The translations under genes were made by a program, and so were the position numbers. A stretch of 64,000 nt of DNA. Origin: Gymnorhina tibicen (taxonomy: Eukaryota > Chordata > Aves > Passeriformes > Artamidae). The notes beneath the pieces are model-generated. The model was given only the letters and a program-made list of their open reading frames with translations. It made no database searches and was not told the DNA's origin. This document shows, one piece after another, positions 21,964 through 36,900 of this stretch. The first letter of the stretch is position 1, and each line of letters starts with the position of its first letter. The stretch is from NCBI GenBank assembly GCA_013399875.1, contig VXAZ01000561.1:975341-1039340 (forward strand), read 5' to 3'.

Positions 21964-24900
21964 GTGAGTGGCGACGGGCGCGGGTAGGGGGCGGCGGGCC
22001 TGGCCGGGTCACCCGTGCGGGGGTTCTTCACATCCCACCCTCTGTTCATCTGAATTCTCCCAGACCGGCTGTGGTGGGGCGGGTTTGGCTTCGATTTCCC
22101 TCAAGCCCCGCCGGCGAAGGGCCAGCTCCGTGGCTGCCGGGGCGAGGGTCGGTGCAGGCGGGAGCGGCGCCGGGGGGCGAGCCGTTCCCGAGCTCCTGCT
22201 GCCGGACTCTGCCCGCACCTGTCCGCCAGAGGTGCCGCAGCAGCGCGGGAGGTCGGTGCTGGGGCCTGGGGCAGCGCCGAGGGACCGGGGCCTCCCTGGG
22301 AAGGGCGGTCGAGCTCCCCGCTGCGCATAGGCCGTGGATGGAGCGGTGTCACCGCTGCCAAATTTCATTCTTTTTTTCCTAAATGGCCTTAGCCTGTCAG
22401 GACGTGATAGTTATCAGGCACCTTTAAATCGAAGGACTTCTGCCGTTCAGCTTCATTTTGTCAGGCACCTTTTCAAAAGTGGGAATTCAGGTAACAGCAT
22501 GCTGGTTCTCTCAGAACATATGTCAGAAACGTTATTTATCTAACGGGACCACCTGAAACTGCGACCACCAGAAACTTCAGCAAATTATTACTAAGCTATA
22601 GTTATTTGCTTGTTTATTTGATGATAAATCTGAACCAGTGGCTAGTAAGTGCTCTAATAATACAAATAGATGAGGTTACAGCGTTTTTAAGTATGCCTCC
22701 AGCAGTTCTAAATTTCTATTTTAATTCCATGTTGAAGAGTAAGGTGTTAGCCCTTCTGATGAAGGGGCCTTTTAGCATAGGCAGTGGTCAGTGCCAAAGC
22801 AAGCGGCCACGTTAATTTTGCCAAATGGCATTTCTCGTCTTTCCAGGACATGGCATTTGGGGTAACTCCTGCCTCTCAGCCAGACAGAAGGTACGCATCC
22901 ATTCAACTTGCAGTGTGCCCTCTGATAGTAGCTATAATGAGTACCTGCCGGCATATTGCCTTTGGACCCTGGCAGCAGGAACTGCCCCTGCTGAATAGGC
23001 CAAGGGCTGAATTACAGAGCCCTGTCAGCCATCAGTGAGTGAAATTACAGCACTAGTGGCACTGTGAGTTTGTCTTATCTGCAGCCTGCATCCATGGTGT
23101 GCCTCGCTGCAGATAATCTCTACAGAAAAGTCATTCTTCTCTCTGCCCCTGCCAAGGGCTGAACTTCAGAACCTTTTCAATCATCAGTGAGTGGAATTAC
23201 AGCACTAAGGGCACTGTGAGTTTGTCTTATCTACAGCTGTGTCTGTGGCATGTCTTGCTGCTGATAATCTCCACAGAAAAGTAATTCTTTTCCCTTGCCC
23301 CAGCTGCAGACGGTGCAATAAAATGTAGATGGAGGTGCATTGGATTCTTGAAGGTATATGTGTTCCTTGTTCATATATCGTAGCATGAGGTGGGATCAGG
23401 CAAAAAAAGGCTCACTTCAGGGAGAGCTTCACCTTTGGCACATCAGTCTTAAGTCAGTTAGATCAAACAGCACAGGTGGTATTTTAAGTGCCACTCCAAT
23501 GGGTTAGGTAAAGCTAGCTCCACTGCATCTCATGGGCAAGACCAAGACTTTTCTGCAGAGGTACCACCATGGTTGATGATCTCATCCCTGAAACTGTTTT
23601 ATGTTGAAGAGAAGACCAAAACTGTTCTGGTACTCGCAGCTCTCATTTTTGTAACTTCATTTTCCCTTCTGTTCCCACATACAAACAGACAGAGGACTTG
23701 AAGGTATCCAAAGTGGTTTGGTTTTTTTTTAAGTAAAAGTACACTGTAAAATTTCTTTGCCATAGGGTTCCCTCCTCCTGAATAACCTTCTTTTTTCCCT
23801 TTGCTCCCTGTGACTGTTACTGCCTTGCAAAGAAAGACGTCTTACAGGCTCTCTGCATGCATGTCTACGTAGACATGAGGTTTCTGTGCATTGTGACTGC
23901 CCTTTTGTTGAATGCTGTGTGCGGTAGTGCTTCCCCCAGGTAAATCCTGTGTAGTAAGTAATGACTTTGGGTTGTGTCTTAATTCTGTAGATGGGTAGAG
24001 AGAGACAGAAGCTGGGATATGCCACCTTATAGAGCCTCCTGCACCTGGCTATGGTTTGGTGCCTGTACCTGCGAAGTGCTTGGGGTCCCCAAGCCATTAG
24101 TGGGATTCTGTAGCTAAAGGGGCCATTCTTCTTCAGAGTGACTTACTTGCTCATTTCAGAGTGGTAGCAAGCTTTGCATCCACACCCAGAGAGAAATGTT
24201 TGTGAGATATTTCAGGATTTTATTTTTAACGTAGTTCTGTTGATTCTTCAGAAATGTTGAGTTGCTTTTTCATATATTAAAACAGTACTATTCCCTGTCT
24301 GTGCTGAAAAACCCCAGGAAGCCTACAACAAACGCATGGCCAACATCCATATGTTAGTATGATCTGCATGTGATGGTATCTGTGCTTCTTGTTGTAGATC
24401 AGAGGGAAGGTTATGGAGTTTACGTCTTTGTGGTGAATGCTGAAATGTGGCTGGTTTTCAGGCCTGCCCCAGTCACAGTGACAGAGTAGTGCAGTAGGTG
24501 CTCTAGTCTGTCAAGAACGCAGAGAATGAGGGAATTTTAGATGTCAGTTTATATTAAACTCTTCAAGTAATATGTATCAACCCAATAGTGTATGGATTCT
24601 GCTTCCAGGAACCTTTGCCTGGTCTTTCTACCTTGTAGATTGTCTGCTTACCAAAGCCAAAATGCAGGTTTTTGAAGAGCGTGTGTTATAAAACCTGTTT
24701 TAATGTTGTGATTGTTAACAATTCACATATAGAACATGTGCCATTCAAGTACTTTGCAGAGTGGTTTCCAGAACGTGCAAAAGAGTACAGGGAGGGGGAA
24801 CACAAGCTGCCGTGTCTTGAAGATGTTGTGGTAGCTGCACATGTTGTGTGGCAATATTTTTCTAGTTTTGGAAAGTATATAAGATCCACTTTAAGCAAGA

Positions 24901-27900
24901 AACAAGACTTCAGAGCTATTTTATGCAAATTTTAAAAGCAAATCTTTGGCATAGCCCACTATTGAAACAACTATTCTAAGTCTGGTGGTTGTTTTAAAGT
25001 AAATATCTTGATCTCTAAAGATTTTGTTTAGTTTCCAAGACTGCACAACAGAGCCCATTCATAGGTAGTGGTTTTTAAGAGGTGAAAAAACCAATTACTG
25101 TTACAACTTCAAACTCTCTTCGGGATGCAAAGCTTCTGGCTCATTTTTCTGTTTTCTCATGTCGTAAGTTGAAAATAGAACCTATTTTGGATACAGTTGA
25201 CATTTTTTGGGCATGTCCTTCTAAGCAAAATAAATTACTGTCTGAAAAGCTAGAAATTAATCCTAGGAGAAAATTTCTTTTCCAGAAGTGGGTTTATGAT
25301 TTTCCCTTGCACCTGATGCTGCAACATGGTACACATTTCAGAGGAATGCAGTTACTTTTCTCTGTTCTTGCTTACATCCATCTCTTGAGTATCCTCAGAT
25401 ACTCAGTTACATTTCTTCTGCATGTATTCGGAGATATTGGTGACTGGAGAGTCATTAAGGCTGTTTCGTAAGGGTATTTTGGAGGGCTTTTTTGTGCAGG
25501 CTTGATGAAGGTGTTGCCTGGCTGAGATAAAATTCTGTACTGTAATTATGGGTGATACAACTAGTAGCATCTGATAGCTTGGAGTGCTGTAGGGGTGCTA
25601 CTTCTTGTAGTAAAGACATACTCTTTCTGTGCCACTAGTATAGATGTACATCCACAGGACATTTATTTCTGTTCTGGTAGTGAGAAATGCTTTAAATGTG
25701 GTACTCCCTTAATGTCTTTGCATTGCTGGAAAACAACTTATGAATTATTTTAAAAGGGAGTGTCTGTGTAATCTTTTTTAGTTAATGATGGGGTTTTTGG
25801 GAGTGGAACTTTTAATGTCAAGTCTCAGTACTGTGTTGGCCTTGGGCAGAACTACACCCAGGAAATCATTCAGTGGCTAGAAATAAGAGGAATGCAAGCA
25901 AACCTCTGCTAAGGGTTATGTGTAGGAGCTGACAATTTTGTCTCTACTGTGTGTGCCATGGAAGCAGTACAGCTTTTCAATAGGCTGTCCTTGATGGTGA
26001 AGTCACTATTTCTGGAAAAAAAAAAGGGGCAAAAAGAAAGCTGTACCTCTTAAAACTAAGCCCTGAAGGAAATGCTTCTCTTCTAGGCATACTGCAGCAT
26101 CCAGATGGGACTGTCCTGAAGCAGTTGCAGCCTCCACCTCGTGGTCCCAGGGAGCAAGAGTTCTACAACAAGGTGAGGGTCCCACAGTGTGGAGGAGGCT
26201 TGCTTACTCCAGGTGAAATGAGGGGTGTGCTTCCTGTAGAAGAACATCCTTATCATTGTAGTTGGGAAAGTGCAACCTCAATACCCTGCCATGGTATCTA
26301 TGTGCTCTCTAGAACTTTCTGCTCTTTGCATGTCAGTCCCCATGCCAGACCTACTTCACTCACAGGATTTAAGCTTGCTTATTTGTTCGTGGGACAGCAA
26401 ATTTTCACAGCATCCAAGATTTTATTGAAAAGCCTTATCTCGCGCCTATGTTTAAGGGGTTGTATATTTGATCCCAACTTTCTCACATAGCTGAGTCTCA
26501 AAATTGCTTACATCTAAATTTAGCATGTTTTGTGCTTCTGCCTGATCTGGTTTACTGCTAGAAGTATTACTCTGTTCACTGTATTAAAACTCAGCTCCTT
26601 TAAAAAGTCAATAAAATTCAAAACTCTCCAGTTGTTTTAACTTCAATTGTATTTTTCCTATTGCTCATCTTCAGTTTGCTTTATCAGTAACTTTAACAGC
26701 GGATACCAAGAAAGCTGTTGCTTTCGTGTAAACAGTTTCTAGCTTGTACTGTCCTACCTGCCTGTGATAGTATGTCATGTGGTTTTCCCTGTGTCAAATT
26801 GATATGCCATGCTTTTCTGTGGATTATTAGGTACAAAGAACTATAGAAATCTTCACGCTTGGTATAAGAGGAGTCTTGAGACCCTCTGCTTGTTGTGGTG
26901 TTTGGCTTGGATTTTGGTTGATTGTTTTCTTTTTCCCTAAAAGGGTATTTATTTAAGTGACCAAAAGACCTTGCGGATTTCATGGAAGTGTTTCACATAC
27001 ACAAACTGAGCAAGGTGCTTTAAATAAGCAGTGTGTTTGCGTACTAGCATTATTTGATAATTCTCATGATGGGACAAAACAGCAGGTCTTGAGTTACTAG
27101 GAGCCAGTTAAATGTAAATATTTTTCTGAGTTTCTCTGTGACTCTCATTGAGATGAGGTTAAGAAATATGCCGTCCAGCCTGAGTGGTAACTTGAGTAGA
27201 AGGAGAAAGCTTGAACAGACTCCTTTGGGCACCATGCTACTTACTGTGCTGTGAAATCCTGAGGCAGAAGACAGTAACGTGCTGTCCCTGCCTAAAGCCA
27301 GCAGGTAAGAGGGGTAAGTTGAAGCACTGCTTGGACATGAACTCTTCACTTCAGAGACTTTATAATTTTGCCTGTTTAAGCTTAGACTCACATGACAAGC
27401 CATGAGCAAGACCAAGACCCTGGGCAAAGTCTTTGAGAAGGGGGTGTCTGTGTTAGTGTGCTTGTTACTGTGCTGTGAAGAAGTCAGGTCTCAGTGCTAG
27501 TAACTTGCAAAGTAAGCTTCTGTTCTGTCTTCTCAGGCCTTGCTGGGTTGCTTCCAACACTGAAGTTTTTTGGTTATAAGCCGTCTTGGAAGGGGGTTGG
27601 GCATTTCTTGAAAAATAACAGAGAAAGGGAAAGGTGTAAACATGATTAGTTGTGTGCGGACTAGAAGGCCTTTTTGTGGGAGAAGGGAAGGAGAGCAAAT
27701 ACACGGGTGTTGAGTAGGTGAAAGTACAGGAGAAAGGTCTTGGGGATTTGCTGCTTTTCAATGATTAACTGCTATCATGTTTGCTCTCAGGCCAGAACTG
27801 TGTGATGTGGGCTATAGATATCTAAGCACTACATACTGTTGCTATAGGATGATGATTGCTCTGGGTTGGGAGGTTCTGGGTAAGGTACAGTTTCACATGC

Positions 27901-30900
27901 AGCTTGGGCTGATCCAATAGCTCATTGCTGCCAAAAGGGAAATGCCTTTCTTCCCATTCCTGCCATTTACCTTGCACTGTGATGGTGCTTTTTGGACATT
28001 TATTAACTGATTTGACAGTTTAAAAGATAGCAGAACTTCCTTGTCTTGGTAGTCTTCTGGCAGTTTAGGTGACTAAGCTGACAAGCGATGGAAACAAGGC
28101 TGCCCTGCTTTGGTGACTGAGATCAACTCCTCTTGTGGGCTATAATCAAAGAGACATCACCTTGGAGAAGGCTGATGAGCCTCCAGAGATAGAGGGAAGG
28201 AGAATTTTACCAGTCCTTGAGACAGAGTTGTTTGAAAGGTGGCCAGGTACAGGAGATGGTGAGAAACAGTACAGAAGTGAAACAAGTGACATAAGACTGA
28301 TGAGTCCCAAGCTCTCACTTTGTCAGGGCAAAAGAGCAGGTTGGTTGGTAAGATCAAAGCTGAAGGCTGTCCATTAGTATATGTGGATTAATTGTGACTT
28401 TTTTTTTTAATTTCTGCTCCTGTTTTTTTATATATGCTTAGAACTGTTTTGTCTGTAGGTAGGTGAGTTTTTGCTCCCTTTGCATCCCACCTTATGCTAG
28501 CATGAATGAAAATTAGTGCCTCAGTACCTGGGTCAGAAACAAGGGGGTTATCTTTCCTTCTGGAACAGCACACCTCCTCATCTGAAGTAACTGAGAAGCT
28601 CTGTACTTTATGGTAGCAAGAAGATGAGCATGTCTCAGTTTCAGCTGCATGAGTCAGCTGGAGAGCAGCTATTGCAGATCTGAAGCAGAAGTGTCTTCCA
28701 AGAACCAGGAAGTGGTATTTCAGTGGTATTTCAGTGTTTAGTCCTAGTACTTGTGAACTGAAGGCTGCAGGGAATGTGTCATGATAGAAGATAATGAGGC
28801 ACTAAGAGACAAGTTTGACTAGAACTCTGATATATTTAATGTGATACCAGGTAGATATTATCATCTGTTTGGACCAAGAAAGTCTTCTCTTCTGTAACTG
28901 CTGGATTTGCTTGCAGCTCAATGTATGAACATGACAGAGGTAAAAGTCTATGTCAGTGAATCACCAGATGTTTTTTCCCTTGTTATTGACGGCTTATTTT
29001 CTGTTGAGCATGAAGCTAACTACTTACCTGTAGAGCCCAAACAAAATGGGCTTCTGTTTTGGAATGGAAACTTGAGCAAGACATGTACTGTAAAATACTA
29101 ATAAGTGATCCAAAACCTGCTTAGAAGCGGGTGGCAGCTGAAATAAGAATTTCACAGGTTTCTGTCAAATCTGGAAAATTGCTGAAGTAATTCCTGCCTG
29201 GGCTGTTTTCCTCCTACTGTTTTCAGTTTAGCAGTTAAAAAAAAATACAGGTTTTCTTTTGTAAGAGATTATTTCACCAAGTAAACCAAACTTTTATCTA
29301 CTACAGCACTACGTCTCATTCTCTACTGGTAAGGAAGGGGCTTGCCATGTGTTACGAGGGCAGGAAAAACCAGAGCATAACAAGATTATCATGAATACCT
29401 TCTATGATAAAACATAGTAGAACAATGAGCTGTTTGTACTGGTTGTTAATAGCTTACTGTGCATTGCTTAACTTCTCATCGGAGTGTGACTTTCTAGCTG
29501 TAATGTCCACTTGCTATTGAGTTCTGTAAATCTGAGTAATTATCAAATCAAAATAATATTTTAATTCTGTTCCTGCAAACTCCCTTTCTGTACCTGAGGG
29601 CACGAACTCCTTACAAACATTGCCTGATAACCATGGAGTGTTTTACTAGGTATTCTTGTGCCCTTATCTGTGTGAAAAAAATACGAGGTTTTTTTAACCT
29701 TGAATAGCTACAAAATACTTTGTTTTCAATAGGTATGAGCAGCAAGAGAATGAAACTAATTGAAGTATAAGGGTGTTGTTTATTTAAGGGTTATCTACAC
29801 TGCTGATCAGTTGTTTCTGTGTAATGGCAATGCTCTGTGAGAACATGTAGGTGGAGGTACTCCAAAGGACTATTTTTAAAGGGGTTTTGGGAGGGATCAG
29901 TATACAGTGATGTGGGAACAGGGAAATAGTGTTGTTTGAAAATGTAGTCTTTTCAATTAAAGAGACTAAATTGGTAAAAGGCAGTGTGAGCTTATGGTAG
30001 GCTGCCTACGCAAGCATGCTAAGAAATCCACAGAAGTGGCCTGCTCCTCAGTATGTTTTGGGATTTGGCTTCAGCTTGCTTTATGCCAGAGCTCATTTAT
30101 CGTTGCTGAAATGGTCTGATTTAGTTCAGCAGTACTGAGAGAAGGAGGAAACCTATCAGCCCTCCTACTGTGATCTGTTGTGCCAGCTGAGTTGAAAAAT
30201 GTGAGAATAGTGTCCTTTGAAAAGGTTAGTGTAGGCACTGTATGAGGTAACCTGCTGCTTAGCTGTGTGTGGAGCTCCTGTCTCAGCCATGCCAGGCTGT
30301 ACCCCAGAGCACTCTGTGCTAGCATAGCTCTATCTTTGCATTTCAGAGCTCTCCAGCACAGGGCTTTCCTTAGTTTGTCGTGTCAAGAATGTAGCATTGC
30401 AGAAACTGTTGTCCTGTAGAGAGGGAGAATGCTGGAATGTCAGGCCTTAAATAGGGCAGCTGCTTTTGTGGGCACTAAAGGAGAAAGACTGGGCTGCAAG
30501 GAGGGGACTCTGCCTGGCTGAGGTGAGACCCAATCTCCAGAGCTGCGTCCAGCTCTGGGGTCCACAGCACAGGAAGGACATCGACCTCTTTGAGTGAGTC
30601 CAGAGGAGGCGTCCAAGGTAGTGAGAGGGCTGGAGCACCTTGGCTGGGAGAATTGGGGTTGTTCAGCCTGGAGAAGAGAAGGCTCTGGGGAGAGCTTGCA
30701 TCCCCTTCCAGTTCCTAAAGGGGCTCCAAGACAGCCTGGAGAGGGACTTTGGACAAAGGTCTTGAGGGACAGGACAAGGCGGAACGGCTTCCCACTGCCA
30801 GAGGGCAGCGTTAGATGAGATATTGGGAGGAAATTCTTCCCTGTGAGGGTGCTGAGGCCCTTGCACAGGTTGTCCAGAGAAGCTGTGGCTGCCCCATCCC

Positions 30901-33900
30901 TGGAAGTATTCAAGTCCAGGTTGGACAGGGCTTGGAGCAACCTAAGATAGTGGAAGGTGTCCCTGCCCATGGCAGGGGGATGGAACAACATGGTCTTTAA
31001 GGTCCCTTCCAACCCAACCATGCTATGATTCTATGAAAACCGAGGAAGAGAGAATTTACAGTTGTTGTTATCGTTGTGACTGTGGTTTCCTACAAGCTGT
31101 GTGTTAAGCATGAAGAGATGGAGTGTTTCCTAATGTTCAGTAGAACAAGAGAAGGTTGCTGAACTGTTTTAAAATGCGTACTCTTTCACTTCTGATCTTG
31201 TCATTCACTTAGTGTGGTTGTAAACCTGTTACTGTGCGTAACTGTTCTGAGCATGGCCTGCTGAAGTTTAAAGTTTGCTAATGTAGCAAACTATGCTAAA
31301 GTAATAAACTGGGATTTTGTGCTTAACAGATCAATAAATGTTCCTGTAAACTTTTATTTGAATTGCCCTTCAGTTTTCCTGCAGAGACTGTGTGACACTT
31401 GGGGATATGTAGTACACCTTCCCTCCTCCTGCTGCCTGCCAAAAACTGTCCTGAGAAAGCTCCTGCAGCATGGACAGCTTCAGTGGGTACCTTTTTCTTT
31501 TTCTTTTTTTTTTTTTCCTGTTTGCTGTACATCAGAATTGTCATAGTTGGTTCTAGTGGCGTTGCCATGTCATGGCTCCAAATAACATAGCTGCAATGGT
31601 ATAAGGTTTCCAAGGTTATTGTGATGCAAGTCCTACCCAAATTCACAGATAGTCCTGTCCCAGGTGCAAGGGTGATTTTGGGCACCTGGAATGAAAAGGT
31701 GGATCGGATTCTCCCAGTCCCAGCTCAGCTCTGGTAACCTCCTACCTCTGGCCAATGCTTGTGAACCAAGGAAGCTGATTGACCCTACAAAGCACTGTGA
31801 AAAGATAATTCAGCTAATCACCTGCCTCTTCAGGTTAAAAAATCTTCCACCTGTGCCCAATTAGTGCTGTCACTGTTAACTGCTGTAGCAGTAGTCCAGG
31901 TTCAGGATTTCAGTCCTGCTGACATCGAATCTGAATGCAAGGAAGCTGTTACCACAGGAGATAGCAGAAAATGTTTTTCACTCTTGTTACTTGTCCTAAA
32001 AACAAAGCCAGGATATAAGAGACGCAAATAGCTATGGCATGTAAAAGAGATTTACAATGGTTAGGTGAGAGTCAGGCACTTGAAAACTAGGAAGGAATGG
32101 TTTTGTGGTTGCCTATGCAATTGTTCTGCAGTTTCCCTGGATGCATTGAAATGCAGCTTCCATAGGGCAATGACCTGTCTTTGTTTTGCTTTCCGTAAAG
32201 AACTCACTAGCTCATTTTACAGCCTGATACAAGGCAGAATGAATATTGTTTGTGCAACTTTTGCTGTCTCTTTTTTAACAGTCAGTCTTTGAGTTTGTAA
32301 CCCAAGGGTAATGTGTTAGTGAAACCCGGTTATGTTAATACTTCTGAAGCCACAGTTCCTTGTGCTTCTGTGGTTACAGAGAAGAAATGTTTAGGAATTG
32401 TGCCCATTTGGACCATTAGCAGTAATCTTCTCCTTACTGTTTTATTTATTTTGTTCTCAATAACTTGCTTTAGCTCCTGGGCTGTGTCTTTTCTTTCCTT
32501 CTTGATGCTTGCTTCTTTTCTGCAGTGTCTAATTTTAATTAGTATTCCATCAGCTTCAAGCAGTGCAGAAGACTTGTGGTGACTTCCCCCCCTCTCCATG
32601 GCATAAAATCAAGCCAACAGTCTGAAAGATCGGTTTTGGCCTGAATTTGCACAGAATTGCAAGAACTGACTCATAAGGCTCAGCTCCCTTTCAGCCTATG
32701 TAGCACAAATCATGATCAGGCTGTGTTCCGTAAACTGTTCTCTCCTACTGACAGGAAAGGAAAGGGATTGGGGATGCAAAGTATGTCTTGTTTCAGGATA
32801 AGTTATCCTCTTTTGTAAGCTCATTTAAGTGCTTTTATACTCTTGATTTAGATGATTATCCTTGGCTGAAAAAGGAGTGGATGATGGCCATCGTGCTGCT
32901 GTTGTGGACTAAAATATCCTTATCCTGTGATCATGTCTCCAGCTAAGATTTCGATTTTCAGTCTTGTATAGACAAAAATATAGGATGCATGGTTTTCTTA
33001 ACATCTTACTTTGGAGATACAATGCCTTGCCCATGCCTTTCATTACTACTGCATTTGGAGCTGTAGCTCAAAAGGATCTTTGGCTGTGCCTCATTCTGGT
33101 ACATCTGGATCTGCCGCATTGACAGCAGAGATACTGGTACTGAAGTGTGCAAATTACCTGTTGGCAAACATAGCGAGCATGTTCTGATGCAGTTCATTCC
33201 TGCCCTTGGCATCATTCCTCCTGCTGAGGAACTGTCTAGAAGGGATCCTGTTTTTCTGGGGAAATAAGAAAACCAGCATGTGAAATTGCCTCTAAACCAT
33301 GAGCTTGGGCAGATGTAATAAAAGGAAGGACACACAGTAATTCTTAACTAATGAGAAGAAAATGGCTTTTTGACAAAGTTGTGAAATACTGGCAGCTGGT
33401 ATTCAGATCTTTTTTCACATGAGGAGTTGTGAGAGGAGAAGATGAGAAGATGAAGGATGAGACCACGCTGTAAGAATCTGCTGAGTTCCTACTACTGTTC
33501 TATAAATACGTTTTTTTGTACTTCACTGTTAAATGACTGGACAGTAAGACTTAGAAAATATGGCATATTTTTGTGGTTTTTGCACTCTGCAGCAAAAACA
33601 AGTTTGGAAGAAACACACCACACAGCAGAAAGTTAACCTAGAAGGGTCTGGGGAGTGTCACTTTCCCATGCTCTTTGAGGATTGTGTGTCACAGAATAAA
33701 CTACAACTTGCTTTAATAAATCTTAAGAAACCCTTTAAAAAGGGAGACAGTAAAAGGCCATTATTGCAATTTGATGCAATTCTGGAACTACTGGGTTGAA
33801 TTGGTAACAGATTGAGTAGTCTACAGTCTGTGACATGCAAATAAGCAGGAAAAAGTCCAGTTCTCTTAGCAACCTGATTTTGAGGAATATTCCTTACCAA

Positions 33901-36900
33901 GAGTGTATCTGGTTGAAAATAAAGTGAAAATGCATGGTTGTAAAGTGCATAGTATGTTAAATTGAATTAAGACACAGCACAGTGCTCCTGCTCTGCTGCA
34001 GGGTCATGCAAGTGCTTTTTCAGGCTGGATCAAATACTGTTTAGACTTCTGTTATGAATGTTTCAGAATATGGACCAACTTACTAATACATGTTGGTGTT
34101 ATACAGAAAACACTTTGTTCATTATAAGTTCATTTAAAAGTAAGAAATGGTTGGTGAGCTGCCAGAATGAGATTGAGGAAAGTGTAGGTTGCCTGCTTGA
34201 AAGAAAAACAAAATAAATTCAGTCTCCGAAAAGAATTCTAATTTCCAGATTAAAAAAAAAAAAACCCAAACAGGCTTGTAATATGAGAATATTGTCGCTG
34301 ATGACGCACTGGAGGGAAGGGATGCCATCCGGGGAACCTTGACAGGCTTGAGAAGTGGGCCAAGGGAAACCTCATGGAGCTCAACAGAGAGAAATGCAGG
34401 GTCCTGCACCTGGGTCAGGGCAATCCCAGACACACCGACAGCTTGGATGGAGAAGGGATTGAGAGCAGCCCTGGGAGAAGGACTTGGGGGTGATGGTTGT
34501 TGAAAAACTCACCATGAGCTGGCAGTGAGTGCTCCCAGTCCAAAAAGCCAATGGAATCCTGGGCTGCATCCAAAGGAGCGTGGCCAGCAGGTTGAGAGAG
34601 GGGATTCTCCCCCTCTACTCTGCTCTCATGAGGCCCCACCTGGAGCACTGCACACAGTTCCGGTGTTCCCAACATAAGAAGGACGTGGAACTGTTGAAGC
34701 AGGTCCAGAGAAGGCCATGAAGTTGCTGAGGGGACTGGAGCACCTCCCCTATGAAGACAGGTTGAGAGAGTTGGGGCTGTTTAGCCTGGAGAAGTCAAGG
34801 TTGTATGGAGACAGCACCTTCCAGTATCTCAAGGGGCCTCCAGGTAACCGGAGAGGGACCCTGGATCAGGAACTGGAGTGACAGGACAAGGAGTAATGGG
34901 TACAAATTGAAAGAGGGGAAATTTAGGCTGGATATCAGGAATAAATTCTTTACTGTCAGGGTGGTGAGATACTGGAACAGGTTGCCCAGGGAGGTTGTAG
35001 CTTTCCCAAACCTGGCAGTGTTCAAGGACAGGTTGGACAAGGCCTTGAGCAACCTGATCTAGTGAAAGGTGTTCCTGCCTATGGCCAGGGGTTTGGGACT
35101 AGATGATCTTTAAGGTTCCTTCCAACCCTTAACATCCTGTGATTCTGCGATTCTATAAATGGCAGTTAAAATGGAATGCCTTGGCCTTGGCACATAGGCA
35201 GTGAGCCAGCTTAAGGTGCTCAGGAGGCTCTGGGACCAGCTGTACACTGTCACTGCTGCAGGGGAGGGCATGGAAATATGTGTGGGACTGTGGTAGTGCT
35301 GTCTGAGTGACTGAACCTGCCATCAGTCTGTACCAGCATGGTAGTTGCTGCAGTACATTCTTTCTGTGGGCTGCCTCTTGCAGTCCGAGGAAAAACAAGC
35401 CAACATATGTCTGTCAGGACTTCGTTCCCATTTCTGTCTCTTTGAAATGTAAAATTAAATTCTGCTTATTTAAGTGTAATTGCTTCAGGATTCCTCCCAA
35501 CTCTTGTTTTTCCCGCTCCTCTGTGTAAATATTCAGCTGGGACCAGATTGCTTTCTGGGAAAAAAAAAGAATAAGGCGGAATGTTCTCAGAAAGTGGGAC
35601 AGCCATACTAGACTCTTTTCCCTTTTGTTGTATTGTTTTATCATTCCACTTTCAGTAATTTCAGTGATAATTTAAGCTTGAATAGTTGGAGCTGCTTAAA
35701 AAAATTACTCTTGGGGCAGAGAGTTTGTATTAAAACACTCTGTCTTCTGGCTTTGCCCACTGACTTTTGGGTCTGTGAGCCTGGATGTGGTGGTGGTTTT
35801 TGACCAGGTCTGTGTCTTCCCTCAAAATTCCAAGCAGTATTCATGTTGCACCACATAGTGCATTGCAGTAACAGAGCTGCCTCTTGGCACAGTAGTTGTG
35901 AAGACAGATGAGAAAACTGGTTGTACTGTACTTCTGCAAGGGAGTAGTACTTGACTTTCTGCCTTGAAATTTGCTGGGTCTCCCTGCCTGCTGGTAGCTT
36001 GAATTTTGTAGTAGGTAACTTCAGGTCAGCATCTCTCCAACTCTGTTGGGTGTGTTGTCAAAGAAGAAATCAAAAATAAAAATGGGAGAAGTATTTAGTG
36101 TGTTAAAATTGAAGGTTCCTTATCAGATGACCAATGGTAGTATGTCTTAACCATTTTTTTAGTCTGTGTTCTCTTTATTTTGGCCTCTAGTGGAGAGTAC
36201 CTAATGTGAATTCTGCTCCAGTTTGTTGTACATGCATGTTGTCATAAATGAACTGAATTCTGCTTAGATTATGGAGTAGGGACCTTGATCTGCAATTTGC
36301 CATGTGTTTTTTGACTATTCACCTAAGAGTCTCATAACCTATTTAAGAGGCTGCTTAACAGGTATTTATGATGGTAACAACCCCTACATTTTCCTGAGTA
36401 TCTTTAAGAATTGTCTTTGACTTCAGAGTGCTCTCAAGTTCATTGAAGACTCCAGCTCCTGTGCAGTTGAAGCTGAACATAATACCTGGCTGTGCTAGTG
36501 AGTTGTGAACACAGGAGAGGCTGAAGGGCAAGAGAAATTTCTGCTCAGTTCTATGGAAAGACTGTGGTGATAAAACATGATCTCTAATTTTGCAATTTTG
36601 ACAAAGAAGGCTCTTATGCCCACTACCCTGCTCCACGCACAGTGGGGTGACTTGCAGAAATTGTAGGGAAGTGTGGGTAAAGTAAGCAACTTAAACTTGG
36701 TTTGTTGTTAGTCTTTAGTTGCCCAGGAATCTTGTGGGATGAAAGATTACATGGGAGTTTGCTGTCTTGTGAACCCTTTTTTTACTTATGATGGAGTATG
36801 GCCAAATGCCTGCTTATGTCTTTCAAAATCCTTTACTGCCTTGCCTCTGTAGTAAGTGGTTATTGGAAAGAAAGAGGGTAGGGACTGGATGATCTGTCTC

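Larger units (their letters stand above)
21380..22350. promoter_or_regulatory. IPMK: CpG island with IPMK exon 1
   Basis: GC- and CpG-rich DNA lies on both sides of the N gap at 21673-21821, sharply distinct from the AT-rich flanks. To the right it holds the IPMK exon 1 coding sequence and the start of intron 1. The part left of the gap is probably IPMK promoter and 5' UTR. Because the gap separates it from the exon, that assignment is inference. No TATA box is seen. Confidence 0.75.

Noticed and set aside
21359..22382. Frames of 120-199 codons around the IPMK gap
   Set aside because: Most are held open by the run of N or by GC richness. Only the frame starting at 21822 and giving [10 protein letters not shown] is IPMK.
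30440..31021. A 193-codon minus-strand frame
   Set aside because: It is the antisense of the CR1 LINE tail and has no independent support.
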